Positions 46,877 through 55,499 of a DNA stretch of 64,000 nucleotides are shown one piece after another. Source of the DNA: Lachnospiraceae bacterium KM106-2. Lineage in GTDB: Bacteria; Bacillota; Clostridia; Lachnospirales; Lachnospiraceae. Numbering within the stretch: position 1 is the stretch's first letter; each line of letters begins with the position of its first letter. The notes under the pieces are model-generated. The model was not told the origin of the DNA. It made no database searches and saw nothing but the letters and a program-made list of their open reading frames with translations. A program made the translations under genes and the position numbers. The stretch lies in contig AP018794.1 in the NCBI GenBank assembly GCA_009731425.1, positions 124,001-188,000 of the forward strand, written 5' to 3'.

Positions 46877-47808
46877 AGAAAGAGTTAGTTTATCGAATGA
46901 AGGCACCTTACCGGGAAGACCTTAATATATATGGATATAACTTTGGAAAAGGAGATAAATCTGCTTGTATCGTAGGTCCTACTAGGGGAAATGAGATTCA
47001 GCAGCTTTACATCTGCTCTCAGTTGATTCGAGTCTTAAAGACATTAGAGAGAACGGGGAACATTACAAAAAATAATAGTATTCTCGTCATTCCATGTATC
47101 AATCAGTTTTCTATGAATATAGAGAAGCGTTTTTGGAGTTTGGATAATACGGATATTAACCGAATGTTTCCGGGAGATCCGAAGGGTGAGACAACCGAGC
47201 GGATTGCAGCAGGAATCTTTGAGAGAGTGAGCGGATATTGTTATGGAGTTCAGTTTGCTAGTTTTCATACTCCAGGTGATTTCATCCCTCATGTTCGAAT
47301 GATGGAGACTGGATTTCAGAGTAATAGTCTGGCGAACTTATTTGGTTTACCTTATGTCGTAACAAGAAAGCCGGAGCCCATCGATACAACGACGCTAAAC
47401 TATAATTGGCAGATGAATGGGACGAATGCATTTTCTGTCTACACGACTGAAAATGAGAAGATTGATGAGGCTAGCGCTAAGCAGGCAGTTTCTAGTGTGC
47501 TTCGATTTATGACAAGAATGGGAATCATAAAATATAATTGTCATTCTGGTTATATTGCAAGTATTATTGAGGAACAATGTTTAATGCCGATCCGTGCCAA
47601 TGTATCTGGAATCTATCGCAGATTGAAGCAGCCGGGGGATGAAGTGTATTTTGGTGAAATCATTGCAGAAATTGTAGATCCGATGGAAGGAGAAGTCATT
47701 TCTAGTATCGTTGCACCAAGTGACGGAGTCATTTTCTTCGCACATAAAAAGCCTCTTGTGATGCAAAATGGGGTTGTATATCAGTTGATCAGAAGAATTC
47801 ATACATAA
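46873..47808 (+). CDS. Degenerate AstE/AspA-family paralogue, probable pseudoenzyme
   Basis: A 311-residue paralogue of the preceding protein, translationally coupled to it. The fold markers are kept (INRMFPGDPKG; C-terminal VSGIYRRLKQPGDEV), but catalytic positions are changed: PTRGNE in place of HG(N/D)E, FASFHT in place of DLH and SVYTTEN where the catalytic Glu segment is expected. It may be a non-catalytic partner forming a heteromer with its neighbour, or may use a different chemistry. The frame is intact and well initiated, so it is not a pseudogene. Confidence 0.7.
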   Translation: MKKELVYRMKAPYREDLNIYGYNFGKGDKSACIVGPTRGNEIQQLYICSQLIRVLKTLERTGNITKNNSILVIPCINQFSMNIEKRFWSLDNTDINRMFPGDPKGETTERIAAGIFERVSGYCYGVQFASFHTPGDFIPHVRMMETGFQSNSLANLFGLPYVVTRKPEPIDTTTLNYNWQMNGTNAFSVYTTENEKIDEASAKQAVSSVLRFMTRMGIIKYNCHSGYIASIIEEQCLMPIRANVSGIYRRLKQPGDEVYFGEIIAEIVDPMEGEVISSIVAPSDGVIFFAHKKPLVMQNGVVYQLIRRIHT

Positions 47809-47849
47809 TGATTGAAAATGAGGAAATTCTGTGAATTATAAGGAATATC

Positions 47850-47877
47850 TTGACTATTTTTGAAATCATTATAAAAT
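47850..47877 (+). promoter_or_regulatory. Candidate promoter of the foldase gene pair
   Basis: TTGACT, a 16-bp spacer and TAAAAT lie 34 bp before the start codon. Confidence 0.5.
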
Positions 47878-47911
47878 AAAGATAGTCTTTAGATTGACAG
47901 CGGAGGAAAAT

Positions 47912-49048
47912 ATGATTAATAAGAGTAATAAGATTAGAAAAATCACTGCCATGCTGATGGTAGTGGTGTGTATGTTTACGCTTGCGGGATGTAATAAGAA
48001 GAAAGCGAGTAAAACATCGGATAGTAAACTGTCAACCAAAGTTCTTACCATTGATAAGACAAGTTACACATTAGGCGATCTAATGTATACCTTGTATATG
48101 ACGGAGTCAGATATTGATTCTACGGTATCCTATTATAACATGTTCGGCATGGATTACTGGGACACTGTAAAGGAAGAGGGTGGAACGAAGCAAGGTACTA
48201 TTCAGAGAGCGTTTTTTGATACCGCGATTTGGATCCATGTAATGGAAGACCAAGCGAAGAAAGCTGGTTATAAGGTTTCAGATGCGGATAAGAAAGAAAT
48301 AAAAGAGACAGCGAAGAGTATTCTGGACGAAATGTCTGATAAATATAAAAAACAGACTGGTTTTACGCAAGACTATCTTGAGAGCCAAATGGAACGAGAA
48401 TCCTTGGCTTATGACTATTATATGGATCAGCTTGATAAGATCAAAGTAGAAGCTGATGATGTGAAAGATGAATATCCATATGAGGACTACCGAGAATATG
48501 AGACAGCATATATTTATGTGCCAACAGTTGATTATGACGAAGAAGGTAATGTGAAGAAGTTAAGCAAAGATAAGATTGCGAAAGCAAAAAAGAAGATTGA
48601 CAGTCTATTTGCAAAAGTACAATCAGGAACTTCTTTAAAAGATGCTTATAATAACGATGAGTCCATTGAATATGGTACAGTTCCTGTAGTAAAAGATGAT
48701 GAGGGAATGCCGGCAGAATTTACAAAGGCAGCATTATCCCTTAAGAATGGTGAAATTTATAAGAGTGTCGTTACTACAGATGATGGTTATTATATCATCA
48801 AGATGAAAAATAATAATGTAAAAGAGAATTATGAAGACACCATTAATACAGCAATCAATGATGAGAAAGAAGCAAAGTTTGAAGATACTTATCAGACCTT
48901 GTTAAAGAAATATAAATATACAGAGCAAGAAAGTGCATTGAAGTCACTTACACTTGGAAATTATGCATATGAACATAAGGAAGATTCCGAATTAGAAGAC
49001 GATCATGATCATGAACATGAAGAAGAGGAAGCAGTCGTTCAAGATTAA
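47912..49048 (+). CDS. PrsA-like lipoprotein foldase (SurA/parvulin type)
   Basis: A 378-residue protein; ATG 47912 has CGGAGGAAA upstream. The signal peptide ends in the lipobox LAGC (Cys near residue 26), so it is a membrane-tethered lipoprotein outside the cell. A SurA-N-like helical part spans about residues 45-180. A parvulin-like peptidyl-prolyl isomerase domain lies at about 190-300 (AYIYVPTVDYDEEGNVK, ALSLKNGEIYKSVVTTDDGYYIIKM). The C-terminus is acidic and His-rich (DDHDHEHEEEE), possibly metal-binding. It should help exported proteins fold. A similar gene follows. Confidence 0.8.
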   Translation: MINKSNKIRKITAMLMVVVCMFTLAGCNKKKASKTSDSKLSTKVLTIDKTSYTLGDLMYTLYMTESDIDSTVSYYNMFGMDYWDTVKEEGGTKQGTIQRAFFDTAIWIHVMEDQAKKAGYKVSDADKKEIKETAKSILDEMSDKYKKQTGFTQDYLESQMERESLAYDYYMDQLDKIKVEADDVKDEYPYEDYREYETAYIYVPTVDYDEEGNVKKLSKDKIAKAKKKIDSLFAKVQSGTSLKDAYNNDESIEYGTVPVVKDDEGMPAEFTKAALSLKNGEIYKSVVTTDDGYYIIKMKNNNVKENYEDTINTAINDEKEAKFEDTYQTLLKKYKYTEQESALKSLTLGNYAYEHKEDSELEDDHDHEHEEEEAVVQD

Positions 49049-49131
49049 TCATGTGAATAAATATGCTGTACCAAGTGGGGATGTGCAGCACATTTTAGTA
49101 ATAAATGAATAAAGGGTATGGAGGATGAAAA

Positions 49132-50349
49132 GTGAATAATTCAAAGAAAAGTATTCGTAAAGACAATAAGAAAGTAATTACGGATCTCAATCAATCAAGC
49201 AAAATGGCAACAAGTTTAAAATTATGGATCGCAGCAGGTGTCGTAGCATTTATTGTCGTAGTTGTAGCAATCTGTTATGATGCATTCCACCAGGATGCAC
49301 TTGTTACTGTAGATGGTACTGATTACAAGTTAAATGATATCGAAGTAATGTATAATGTATACAACCAAGAATCTCAAACAGAATATATGAATCAGATGTA
49401 TGCACAGCTTTACTCACAAATGGGACAAGCTGGATATGATTACTGGGCAGAAGACGGTGTTGTAGATCAAGTAAGATCTTCTATCATTAATAATATGGAA
49501 CAAACAGAAGTGCTTTACTTAGAATCGCAAAAGAAAAAAGCGAATATCAAGCTTACTTCTGCAGAAAAGAAAACAATTACAACAACAGCAAACGATTTAA
49601 TGTCTAAATTATCAAGCAAACGTTTAAGAAAAACAAAGTTTACAAAAACAAAATTAGTTGATTACTTAACAAAACAAAAGATCGCTGATAAATACAAAGA
49701 ACAGCTAATTAGTTCTTATGGTATTACAGAAGATACAGCAAAAGCGAATGTTGATGAATCGAAATATGATGAAAGAAAAGTTCAATTAATCCAAGTTGCG
49801 ACTAAGACAACGGATAGCACTGGAGCAAGCAAAGCAGTTTCTGCTTCTAAATTAGCGACTTACAAAGAACAAATGAATCAATATCTTGCTAAAGCACAAG
49901 CTGGTACTGATATGAGTAAGATCTTAGGAAAAGATGAAAAGACTTACACATATTCAGAAACAACTTTCTTAGTGGGACAAGATAAGATTGATTCTAAAGT
50001 TGAAAAAGCTGCCTTAAAATTAAAGAATAAAGAAATTGCTGGTTCTGTAATTGAAGGAACAGATGCATTATACATTGTAAAGATGGTAGATACAGCATGT
50101 AAAGATTCTTATAACTCAGCAGTTTCATCTGAAGTTAAGACAGAACAAAATGCAAAATTACAAGCAGCTGTTAAAAAGATGAAGACTTCTTATAAAGTAA
50201 AAGAGCATACAAAAGCAATCAATGCATTAAAGATTGGTGAGATTTCATTGAAGAAAGGTGAATCTTTGACAGAATATGCTTCTGATTCAGATTCTAAATC
50301 TTCTTCTAGTAGCAAAGCAACAAGCACACCAAAAGCAAGCAGTAAATAA
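49132..50349 (+). CDS. Membrane-anchored SurA/PrsA-like foldase
   Basis: A 405-residue protein starting with GTG 49132 behind GGAGGATG. It has a non-cleaved-looking N-terminal membrane helix (about residues 30-52, LWIAAGVVAFIVVVVAICYD) instead of a lipobox. A SurA-N-like helical domain is followed by a parvulin-like region (KVQLIQVATKT, AALKLKNKEIAGSVIEGTDALYIVKMV). The tail is Ser/Lys-rich (SKSSSSSKATSTPKASSK). It is distantly related to the upstream lipoprotein, and both probably assist folding of exported proteins. A terminator follows directly. Confidence 0.77.
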   Translation: MNNSKKSIRKDNKKVITDLNQSSKMATSLKLWIAAGVVAFIVVVVAICYDAFHQDALVTVDGTDYKLNDIEVMYNVYNQESQTEYMNQMYAQLYSQMGQAGYDYWAEDGVVDQVRSSIINNMEQTEVLYLESQKKKANIKLTSAEKKTITTTANDLMSKLSSKRLRKTKFTKTKLVDYLTKQKIADKYKEQLISSYGITEDTAKANVDESKYDERKVQLIQVATKTTDSTGASKAVSASKLATYKEQMNQYLAKAQAGTDMSKILGKDEKTYTYSETTFLVGQDKIDSKVEKAALKLKNKEIAGSVIEGTDALYIVKMVDTACKDSYNSAVSSEVKTEQNAKLQAAVKKMKTSYKVKEHTKAINALKIGEISLKKGESLTEYASDSDSKSSSSSKATSTPKASSK

Positions 50350-50370
50350 TTAATTGATCAGAATAGAAAA

Positions 50371-50405
50371 AGAGCAAAATCCCATTGGGGTTTTGCTTTT
50401 TTTGA
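50371..50405 (+). terminator. Terminator after the foldase pair
   Basis: The stem AGCAAAATCCC/GGGGTTTTGCT (one G-U pair) with a 3-base loop is followed by seven T. Confidence 0.9.
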
Positions 50406-50530
50406 GTTATTAGTAAAACTAATTAAAGAAATTACATATATTAATTTTAATTATAATAGTAAATGTGTTACAATAACGATAGAAAATGATAGAATATAGT
50501 TTTGACGTATATAAATTTGGAGGGAATAAG

Positions 50531-53500
50531 ATGAGTAACGTTAGAAGAATCTATGTGGAAAAGAAACAGCCTTATGCGATTCATGCAAAAGAATTAAAAG
50601 GTGAGATTAAAAGTTATCTTGGTATTCGTTCTGTAACAGAAGCAAGAGTATTAATTCGTTATGATATCGAAAATGTTAGCGAAGATACATATAAGCGTGC
50701 GCTTGGAACCGTATTTTCTGAGCCTCCGGTTGATGTATTGTATGAAAAGGATTTCCCAAAGGAAAAGGATTCCGTTAGTTTCTCTGTAGAATTTCTACCA
50801 GGTCAATTTGATCAAAGAGCTGATAGTGCAGAGCAGTGCGTTCGTCTGTTGAATGAGTCTGAGGAGCCAGTTATTCGTTCTGCAACTACTTATGTGTTAA
50901 ATGGAACGATGACAGCAGAAGAATGTGATCGTATTAAAGCATACTGTATCAATCCGGTTGATTCTAGAGAGACAGATGAAACAGTTCCAGATACTTTGAT
51001 CACTGCATTTGAAGAACCAGCAGATGTAAAGATATTTGATGGTTTTGCAGCTATGAAGGAAGACGAATTAAAGAACTTATACTCATCCCTAAACTTAGCT
51101 ATGACGTTTAAAGATTTTCTCCATATTCAAAATTATTATAGAAACGAAGAGAAACGTGATCCATCTATGACTGAAATTCGTGTATTGGATACGTATTGGT
51201 CAGATCACTGCAGACATACTACATTCTTGACTGAGTTAAAGAACGTGAAATTCGAAGATGGTTTCTACCGTAAGACGATCGAGAAGACATTTGATGAGTA
51301 CCAAGCTGCTCATAAAGAAATATTTGCAGGTCGTGAAGGCAAATATGTATCTTTAATGGATGTCGCTTTGATGGCAATGCGTAAATTGAAAAAAGAAGGC
51401 AAGCTGGATGATATGGAGGAATCCGATGAGATCAATGCTTGTTCTATCGTAGTTCCTGTTGAAATTGATGGTAAGACAGAAGAATGGCTTGTATTCTTTA
51501 AAAATGAAACACATAACCATCCAACAGAGATCGAACCTTTTGGTGGTGCAGCAACTTGTCTTGGTGGAGCAATCCGTGATCCATTATCGGGACGTGGTTA
51601 CGTATACCAGGCAATGCGTGTAACAGGTGCAGCGAATCCAACTGTATCATTAAAAGAAACGCTTAAGGGTAAATTACCTCAGAGAAAGATCGTAACAGGA
51701 GCAGCCAAAGGTTATAGTTCATATGGTAATCAAATTGGTCTTGCAACTGGTCTTGTAAATGAAATTTATCATCCAAACTATGTAGCAAAACGTATGGAGA
51801 TCGGTGCCGTTATGGGTGCAGCTCCAAGAAAGAATGTAATTCGTGAAGATTCTATGCCAGGAGATATCATTATTCTTTTAGGTGGTAGAACCGGTCGTGA
51901 TGGCTGTGGTGGCGCTACTGGATCTTCTAAGGTTCATACAGAGAAATCGATTTCAACTTGTGGAGCTGAAGTTCAAAAGGGAAATGCCCCAACAGAGCGT
52001 AAGATCCAACGTTTATTTAGAAGAGAAGAAGTCAGCAGCTTAATCAAGAAATGTAACGATTTTGGTGCCGGCGGTGTATCTGTAGCGATTGGTGAATTAG
52101 CAGATGGCCTTCGTATTGATCTTGATAAGGTTCCAAAGAAATATGCAGGACTAGATGGAACGGAATTAGCAATTTCAGAATCTCAAGAGAGAATGGCGAT
52201 CGTTGTAGATAAAAAAGATGTAGATACGATGTTAGGTTATGCAGAAGAAGAGAACTTAGAAGCTGTCGTGGCAGCGGTAGTTACGGAAGAACCTCGTCTA
52301 GTCCTTAGCTGGAGAGGAAAAGAGATCGTAAATATTTCTCGTGATTTCCTTGATACAAACGGTGCACATCAAGAGACAGATGTTACGGTAACAATGCCTT
52401 CTGAAACAGAAAATTATTTAGATCAGAAACCAGAGGTAAAAGATTTAAAACAACAATGGTTAGATAATTTAAGTGACTTAAATGTATGTTCTCAAAAGGG
52501 CCTTGTGGAAATGTTTGATAGTTCCATCGGAGCAGCAACGGTTACAATGCCATATGGCGGAAAATATCAGCTGACTCCAACACAGTCTATGATTGCCAAA
52601 CTTCCTTTATTACAAGGAAAATGCGATACGGTAACGATGATGAGTTATGGTTTAGATCCTTATCTTTCATCATGGAGTCCATATCATGGTTCTGTTTATG
52701 CGATTATTAGTTCGGTTGCAAAGATTGTTGCAGCTGGTGGTGATTACAAGAAGATCCGTTTTACATTCCAAGAATACTTTAGAAGACTTGGTACAGATCC
52801 AACTCGCTGGGGTGAGCCAATGGCAGCCTTACTTGGTGCTTATGATGCACAGATGAAGTTAGGTCTTCCAAGTATCGGTGGTAAGGATAGTATGTCAGGA
52901 ACCTTTAATGATATTGATGTTCCACCAACATTATGTTCATTCGCCGTTGATATTGCAAAGGTAAATGATATTGTGACACCTGAGTTAAAAGAAGCAGGTC
53001 ATAAATTAGTTCGTTTCCAAATAGAAAAAGATGAATTTAGTATGCCAAATTATGAGCAGTTAATGAACTTATATGAAGAGGTAACTCGTCTTGCAAATGA
53101 GAAAGTACTTGTAGCTACTTATGCATTAGGTTTTGGCGGTGTTGCGGAAGCAATCAGTAAGATGGCATTTGGTAATCAGTTAGGTGTTAAATTATGTGAC
53201 AAACAAATCGATACGTACTTTACGAAAGCTTATGGTGATATCATTGCCGAAGTTGCGGAAAGTGATTTAGATAAGATTAAGGTTCCATATACGGTATTTG
53301 GTGAAGTTACAAATGAGAAATCATTTGTATGTGGTGATATGGTGATCTCTATGGACGAAGCGTTAGCAGCTTGGACGAAGCCATTAGAGAAAGTGTTCCC
53401 AACGAAATCCGATGTGGAAGATAAAAAGTTAGAAACGAAGTTATTTAATGCCAAGAGCATTTATGTTCCTAAGCAGAAGATTGCAAAACCAAATGTATTT

Positions 53501-54283
53501 ATTCCTGTTTTCCCTGGTACGAACTGTGAGTATGATGCGAAGAAAGCATTTGAGGCTGCTGGTGCCATTGCGAAGACGGTTGTATTTAAGAATATGACAG
53601 AGAGTAATATCAAGGATTCGGTTGAGGCTTATGTGAAGGCGATCAACGAGTCTCAGATCCTTATGTTCCCAGGTGGTTTTAGTGCCGGTGATGAGCCGGA
53701 TGGTTCTGCGAAATTCATCGCAAGTGCTTTCCGTAATGAGCGTATTATGGAGGCTGTCCATGATCTTCTTAATAAGCGTGATGGTTTGATCCTTGGTATT
53801 TGTAATGGTTTCCAGGCTTTGATCAAGTTAGGTCTTGTTCCTTATGGTGAGATCAGACCTCAGACGGTTGATTCTCCTACTCTTACTACGAATAGTATTG
53901 GTCGTCATGTGTCTAAATCGGTTTATACGAAGGTTGTTACTAACAAGTCTCCTTGGTTACAGAATGCGGATCTTGGTGGTGTTTATGCTATTCCTGCTTC
54001 TCATGGTGAGGGTCGTTTTGTTGCTAGTGAGGACTGGATCAAGCGTTTATTTGAGAATGGTCAGGTTGCCACTCAGTATGTTGATATTAATGGTAATCCT
54101 ACGATGGATGAGGATTTCAATGTGAATGGTTCTTATTATGCGATCGAGGGTATTACGAGTCCTGATGGTCGTGTTCTTGGTAAGATGGCTCATTCGGAGC
54201 GTCGTGGTGATGGTGTTGCTATTAATATTGTTGGGGAGCAGAATCAGAGAATTTTTGAATCTGGAGTGGAGTATTTTAAATAG
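50531..54283 (+). CDS. purL: Phosphoribosylformylglycinamidine synthase, single-chain
   Basis: A 1250-residue enzyme of purine synthesis that makes FGAM from FGAR, glutamine and ATP. ATG 50531 follows GGAGGG; the frame starts upstream at 50486 without a site. AIR-synthase-like synthetase halves carry SDHCRHTTF and KNETHNHPTEIEPFGGAAT near residues 220-350. The C-terminal 250 residues are a fused glutamine amidotransferase with FPGTNCEYD, FPGGFSAGDEP, GICNGFQALIKLG (nucleophile Cys) and a His/Glu pair in PASHGEG. Codon use changes sharply in the last ~700 bp, toward T- and G-ending codons. No other pur gene is adjacent. Confidence 0.96.
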   Translation: MSNVRRIYVEKKQPYAIHAKELKGEIKSYLGIRSVTEARVLIRYDIENVSEDTYKRALGTVFSEPPVDVLYEKDFPKEKDSVSFSVEFLPGQFDQRADSAEQCVRLLNESEEPVIRSATTYVLNGTMTAEECDRIKAYCINPVDSRETDETVPDTLITAFEEPADVKIFDGFAAMKEDELKNLYSSLNLAMTFKDFLHIQNYYRNEEKRDPSMTEIRVLDTYWSDHCRHTTFLTELKNVKFEDGFYRKTIEKTFDEYQAAHKEIFAGREGKYVSLMDVALMAMRKLKKEGKLDDMEESDEINACSIVVPVEIDGKTEEWLVFFKNETHNHPTEIEPFGGAATCLGGAIRDPLSGRGYVYQAMRVTGAANPTVSLKETLKGKLPQRKIVTGAAKGYSSYGNQIGLATGLVNEIYHPNYVAKRMEIGAVMGAAPRKNVIREDSMPGDIIILLGGRTGRDGCGGATGSSKVHTEKSISTCGAEVQKGNAPTERKIQRLFRREEVSSLIKKCNDFGAGGVSVAIGELADGLRIDLDKVPKKYAGLDGTELAISESQERMAIVVDKKDVDTMLGYAEEENLEAVVAAVVTEEPRLVLSWRGKEIVNISRDFLDTNGAHQETDVTVTMPSETENYLDQKPEVKDLKQQWLDNLSDLNVCSQKGLVEMFDSSIGAATVTMPYGGKYQLTPTQSMIAKLPLLQGKCDTVTMMSYGLDPYLSSWSPYHGSVYAIISSVAKIVAAGGDYKKIRFTFQEYFRRLGTDPTRWGEPMAALLGAYDAQMKLGLPSIGGKDSMSGTFNDIDVPPTLCSFAVDIAKVNDIVTPELKEAGHKLVRFQIEKDEFSMPNYEQLMNLYEEVTRLANEKVLVATYALGFGGVAEAISKMAFGNQLGVKLCDKQIDTYFTKAYGDIIAEVAESDLDKIKVPYTVFGEVTNEKSFVCGDMVISMDEALAAWTKPLEKVFPTKSDVEDKKLETKLFNAKSIYVPKQKIAKPNVFIPVFPGTNCEYDAKKAFEAAGAIAKTVVFKNMTESNIKDSVEAYVKAINESQILMFPGGFSAGDEPDGSAKFIASAFRNERIMEAVHDLLNKRDGLILGICNGFQALIKLGLVPYGEIRPQTVDSPTLTTNSIGRHVSKSVYTKVVTNKSPWLQNADLGGVYAIPASHGEGRFVASEDWIKRLFENGQVATQYVDINGNPTMDEDFNVNGSYYAIEGITSPDGRVLGKMAHSERRGDGVAINIVGEQNQRIFESGVEYFK

Positions 54284-54291
54284 GTTTTGGA

Positions 54292-54330
54292 TGGAGTCAC
54301 CCGTTTTTTTGGGGGGGCTCCTTTTTTCTT
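54292..54330 (+). terminator. Probable purL terminator
   Basis: GGAG...CCC pairs with GGG...CTCC around a T/G-rich loop and is followed by TTTTTTCTT. The T7-G7 run in the loop is unusual. Confidence 0.6.
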
Positions 54331-54339
54331 GGGTTGTGA

Positions 54340-54550
54340 GCCTTCCCCGGTGGCGAATTTGATGTTCTTTCTTCGGCCCAACGCAGAGCGTGATTTTAGG
54401 GCCGCTGCCAGGGGGGCAGCTTTATGCAGGGTTGAAAAAGGTAGGAATGGAAAGTTGCTTTCCATTCCTACCTTTTGTCAATCCTGGCCCTAAAATCGCG
54501 CTCTGCTGATGGCTCCTCAGAAAGAACATCAAATTCGCGTAGGGGAAGGC
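54340..54550. repeat. 211-bp imperfect inverted repeat (large hairpin element)
   Basis: The outer ends GCCTTCCCC and GGGGAAGGC are complementary. Inner blocks pair in order: GCGAATTTGATGTTCTTT with its complement, CAGAGCGTGATTTTAGGGCC with GGCCCTAAAATCGCGCTCTG, and a perfect 19-bp stem with a 3-base loop at 54436-54476. A side hairpin GCTGCC/GGCAGC lies at 54404-54420. No target-site duplication or coding capacity is seen. It may be a MITE-like element or a structured RNA. Confidence 0.8.
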
Positions 54551-54615
54551 AATTTACTTTATTGGCAAAGTGGTAGGGCGCAAACGGAATACTTCATCCT
54601 TGCGATAGGGATGTT

Positions 54616-54644
54616 AATCTTCTTAAGCGCAGCTTAAGAAGATT
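54616..54644. repeat. 12-13-bp perfect hairpin
   Basis: AATCTTCTTAAG and its complement surround CGCAG. A second dyad, GTTGTCG/CGACAAC, follows at once. Without a T-run it does not look like a terminator. Confidence 0.6.
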
Positions 54645-54688
54645 GTTGTCGCTGCTTTGCAACGACAACCGTAGGTATATTGGCGAGG

Positions 54689-54823
54689 TGACGGCGGCTG
54701 TGTTACAGCGCCTGTGGATTGGGAGGAGTGTAGAGATGAGGGTAGCAAGATGGTGGTAATATGACGGCGGCTACGTTGTAGCGCCTGGGTGTTGGAGAAA
54801 ATATAGGGATGGGAAGCAAGGTT
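54689..54823. repeat. Two tandem ~65-bp repeats, each with a covarying hairpin
   Basis: Both copies begin TGACGGCGGCT and contain AGCGCCTG. The hairpins are at 54693-54712 and 54766-54785. The stem is GCTGT/ACAGC in the first and GCTAC/GTAGC in the second, so two base pairs changed on both sides. Weaker similarity continues to AGCAAG about 40 bp downstream in each copy. Confidence 0.7.
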
Positions 54824-55005
54824 GTCGTGATGTTTGAGAGGAGTAAGTTAGTGAATCGATTGAATTGTTTGTGAGTGATAATTGCTGTTTGATCTTTATT
54901 GACAGGGAAGGCCTTGTTTTGATATTTTTATTGTGCTTTATTGACTCACAATTTCACGAATTATATATGCAATTGAAATAAATTTGAAAATTTTAAATCT
55001 ATGTA
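54824..55005. other. Gene-free AT-rich stretch before the tRNA-Gly promoter
   Basis: No gene, terminator or repeat was recognised in this stretch. It becomes strongly A/T-rich from about 54930 toward the promoter, which is common upstream of strongly transcribed stable-RNA genes. Confidence 0.5.
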
Positions 55006-55034
55006 TTGACATATGGCTTGCTTTGTAGTATATT
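55006..55034 (+). promoter_or_regulatory. Strong promoter of the tRNA-Gly array
   Basis: A perfect TTGACA, a 17-bp spacer and TATATT, 33 bp before the first tRNA. The leader has a short CGGC/GCCG hairpin at 55047-55058. Confidence 0.9.
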
Positions 55035-55067
55035 AATATACGTGTTCGGCGTCAGCCGATATTTAAT

Positions 55068-55139
55068 GCGCGAGTGGCTCAGTGGTGGAGTATCGCCTTG
55101 CCAAGGCGAGGGTCGCGGGTTCGAATCCCGTCTCGCGCT
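55068..55139 (+). tRNA. tRNA-Gly (GCC), copy 1
   Basis: 72 nt; acceptor GCGCGAG/CTCGCGC, anticodon stem TCGCC/GGCGA with loop TTGCCAA (GCC), T-loop GGTTCGAATCC, discriminator T, no CCA encoded. First of four identical copies. Confidence 0.97.
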
Positions 55140-55184
55140 TTTACAGACACTAGAGTGTTTGAATGAATTTAATAATGCATATAT

Positions 55185-55256
55185 GCGCGAGTGGCTCAGT
55201 GGTGGAGTATCGCCTTGCCAAGGCGAGGGTCGCGGGTTCGAATCCCGTCTCGCGCT
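55185..55256 (+). tRNA. tRNA-Gly (GCC), copy 2
   Basis: Identical by eye to copy 1 and exactly 117 bp downstream of it. The preceding spacer holds a hairpin CAGACAC/GTGTTTG. Confidence 0.97.
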
Positions 55257-55301
55257 TTTACAGACACTAGGGTTGTCTGAATGAATTAATAATGTATATA
55301 T

Positions 55302-55373
55302 GCGCGAGTGGCTCAGTGGTGGAGTATCGCCTTGCCAAGGCGAGGGTCGCGGGTTCGAATCCCGTCTCGCGCT
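55302..55373 (+). tRNA. tRNA-Gly (GCC), copy 3
   Basis: Identical by eye to the other copies and again 117 bp on. The preceding spacer hairpin is CAGACA/TGTCTG. Confidence 0.97.
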
Positions 55374-55418
55374 TTACAGACACAAGAGGTGTCTGAATGA
55401 ATTGAATAATGTATATAT

Positions 55419-55490
55419 GCGCGAGTGGCTCAGTGGTGGAGTATCGCCTTGCCAAGGCGAGGGTCGCGGGTTCGAATCCCGTCTCGCGCT
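55419..55490 (+). tRNA. tRNA-Gly (GCC), copy 4
   Basis: Identical by eye to the other copies, 117 bp after copy 3. The preceding spacer hairpin is CAGACAC/GTGTCTG. A terminator follows within 10 bp. Confidence 0.97.
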
Positions 55491-55499
55491 TTCAGAAAC

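Noticed and set aside
46873..47808. Second AstE/AspA-like gene as a pseudogene
   Set aside because: The frame is full length, overlaps the first gene by a typical ATGA coupling and keeps the overall fold markers. Only catalytic residues are changed.
53835..54493. Several overlapping + and - strand frames over the purL end and the gene-free zone, rich in Leu/Val/Arg
   Set aside because: They arise from the T/G-rich composition, lack ribosome binding sites, and cross the purL coding sequence or the large inverted repeat.
54340..54823. A complete insertion sequence or prophage remnant
   Set aside because: No transposase, integrase or remnant of either is readable in any frame, and no target-site duplication was seen at the inverted-repeat ends.
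55068..55490. CRISPR-like regular spacing of 72-bp repeats and 45-bp spacers
   Set aside because: The repeat unit is a complete tRNA-Gly, the spacers resemble each other, and no cas genes are present.
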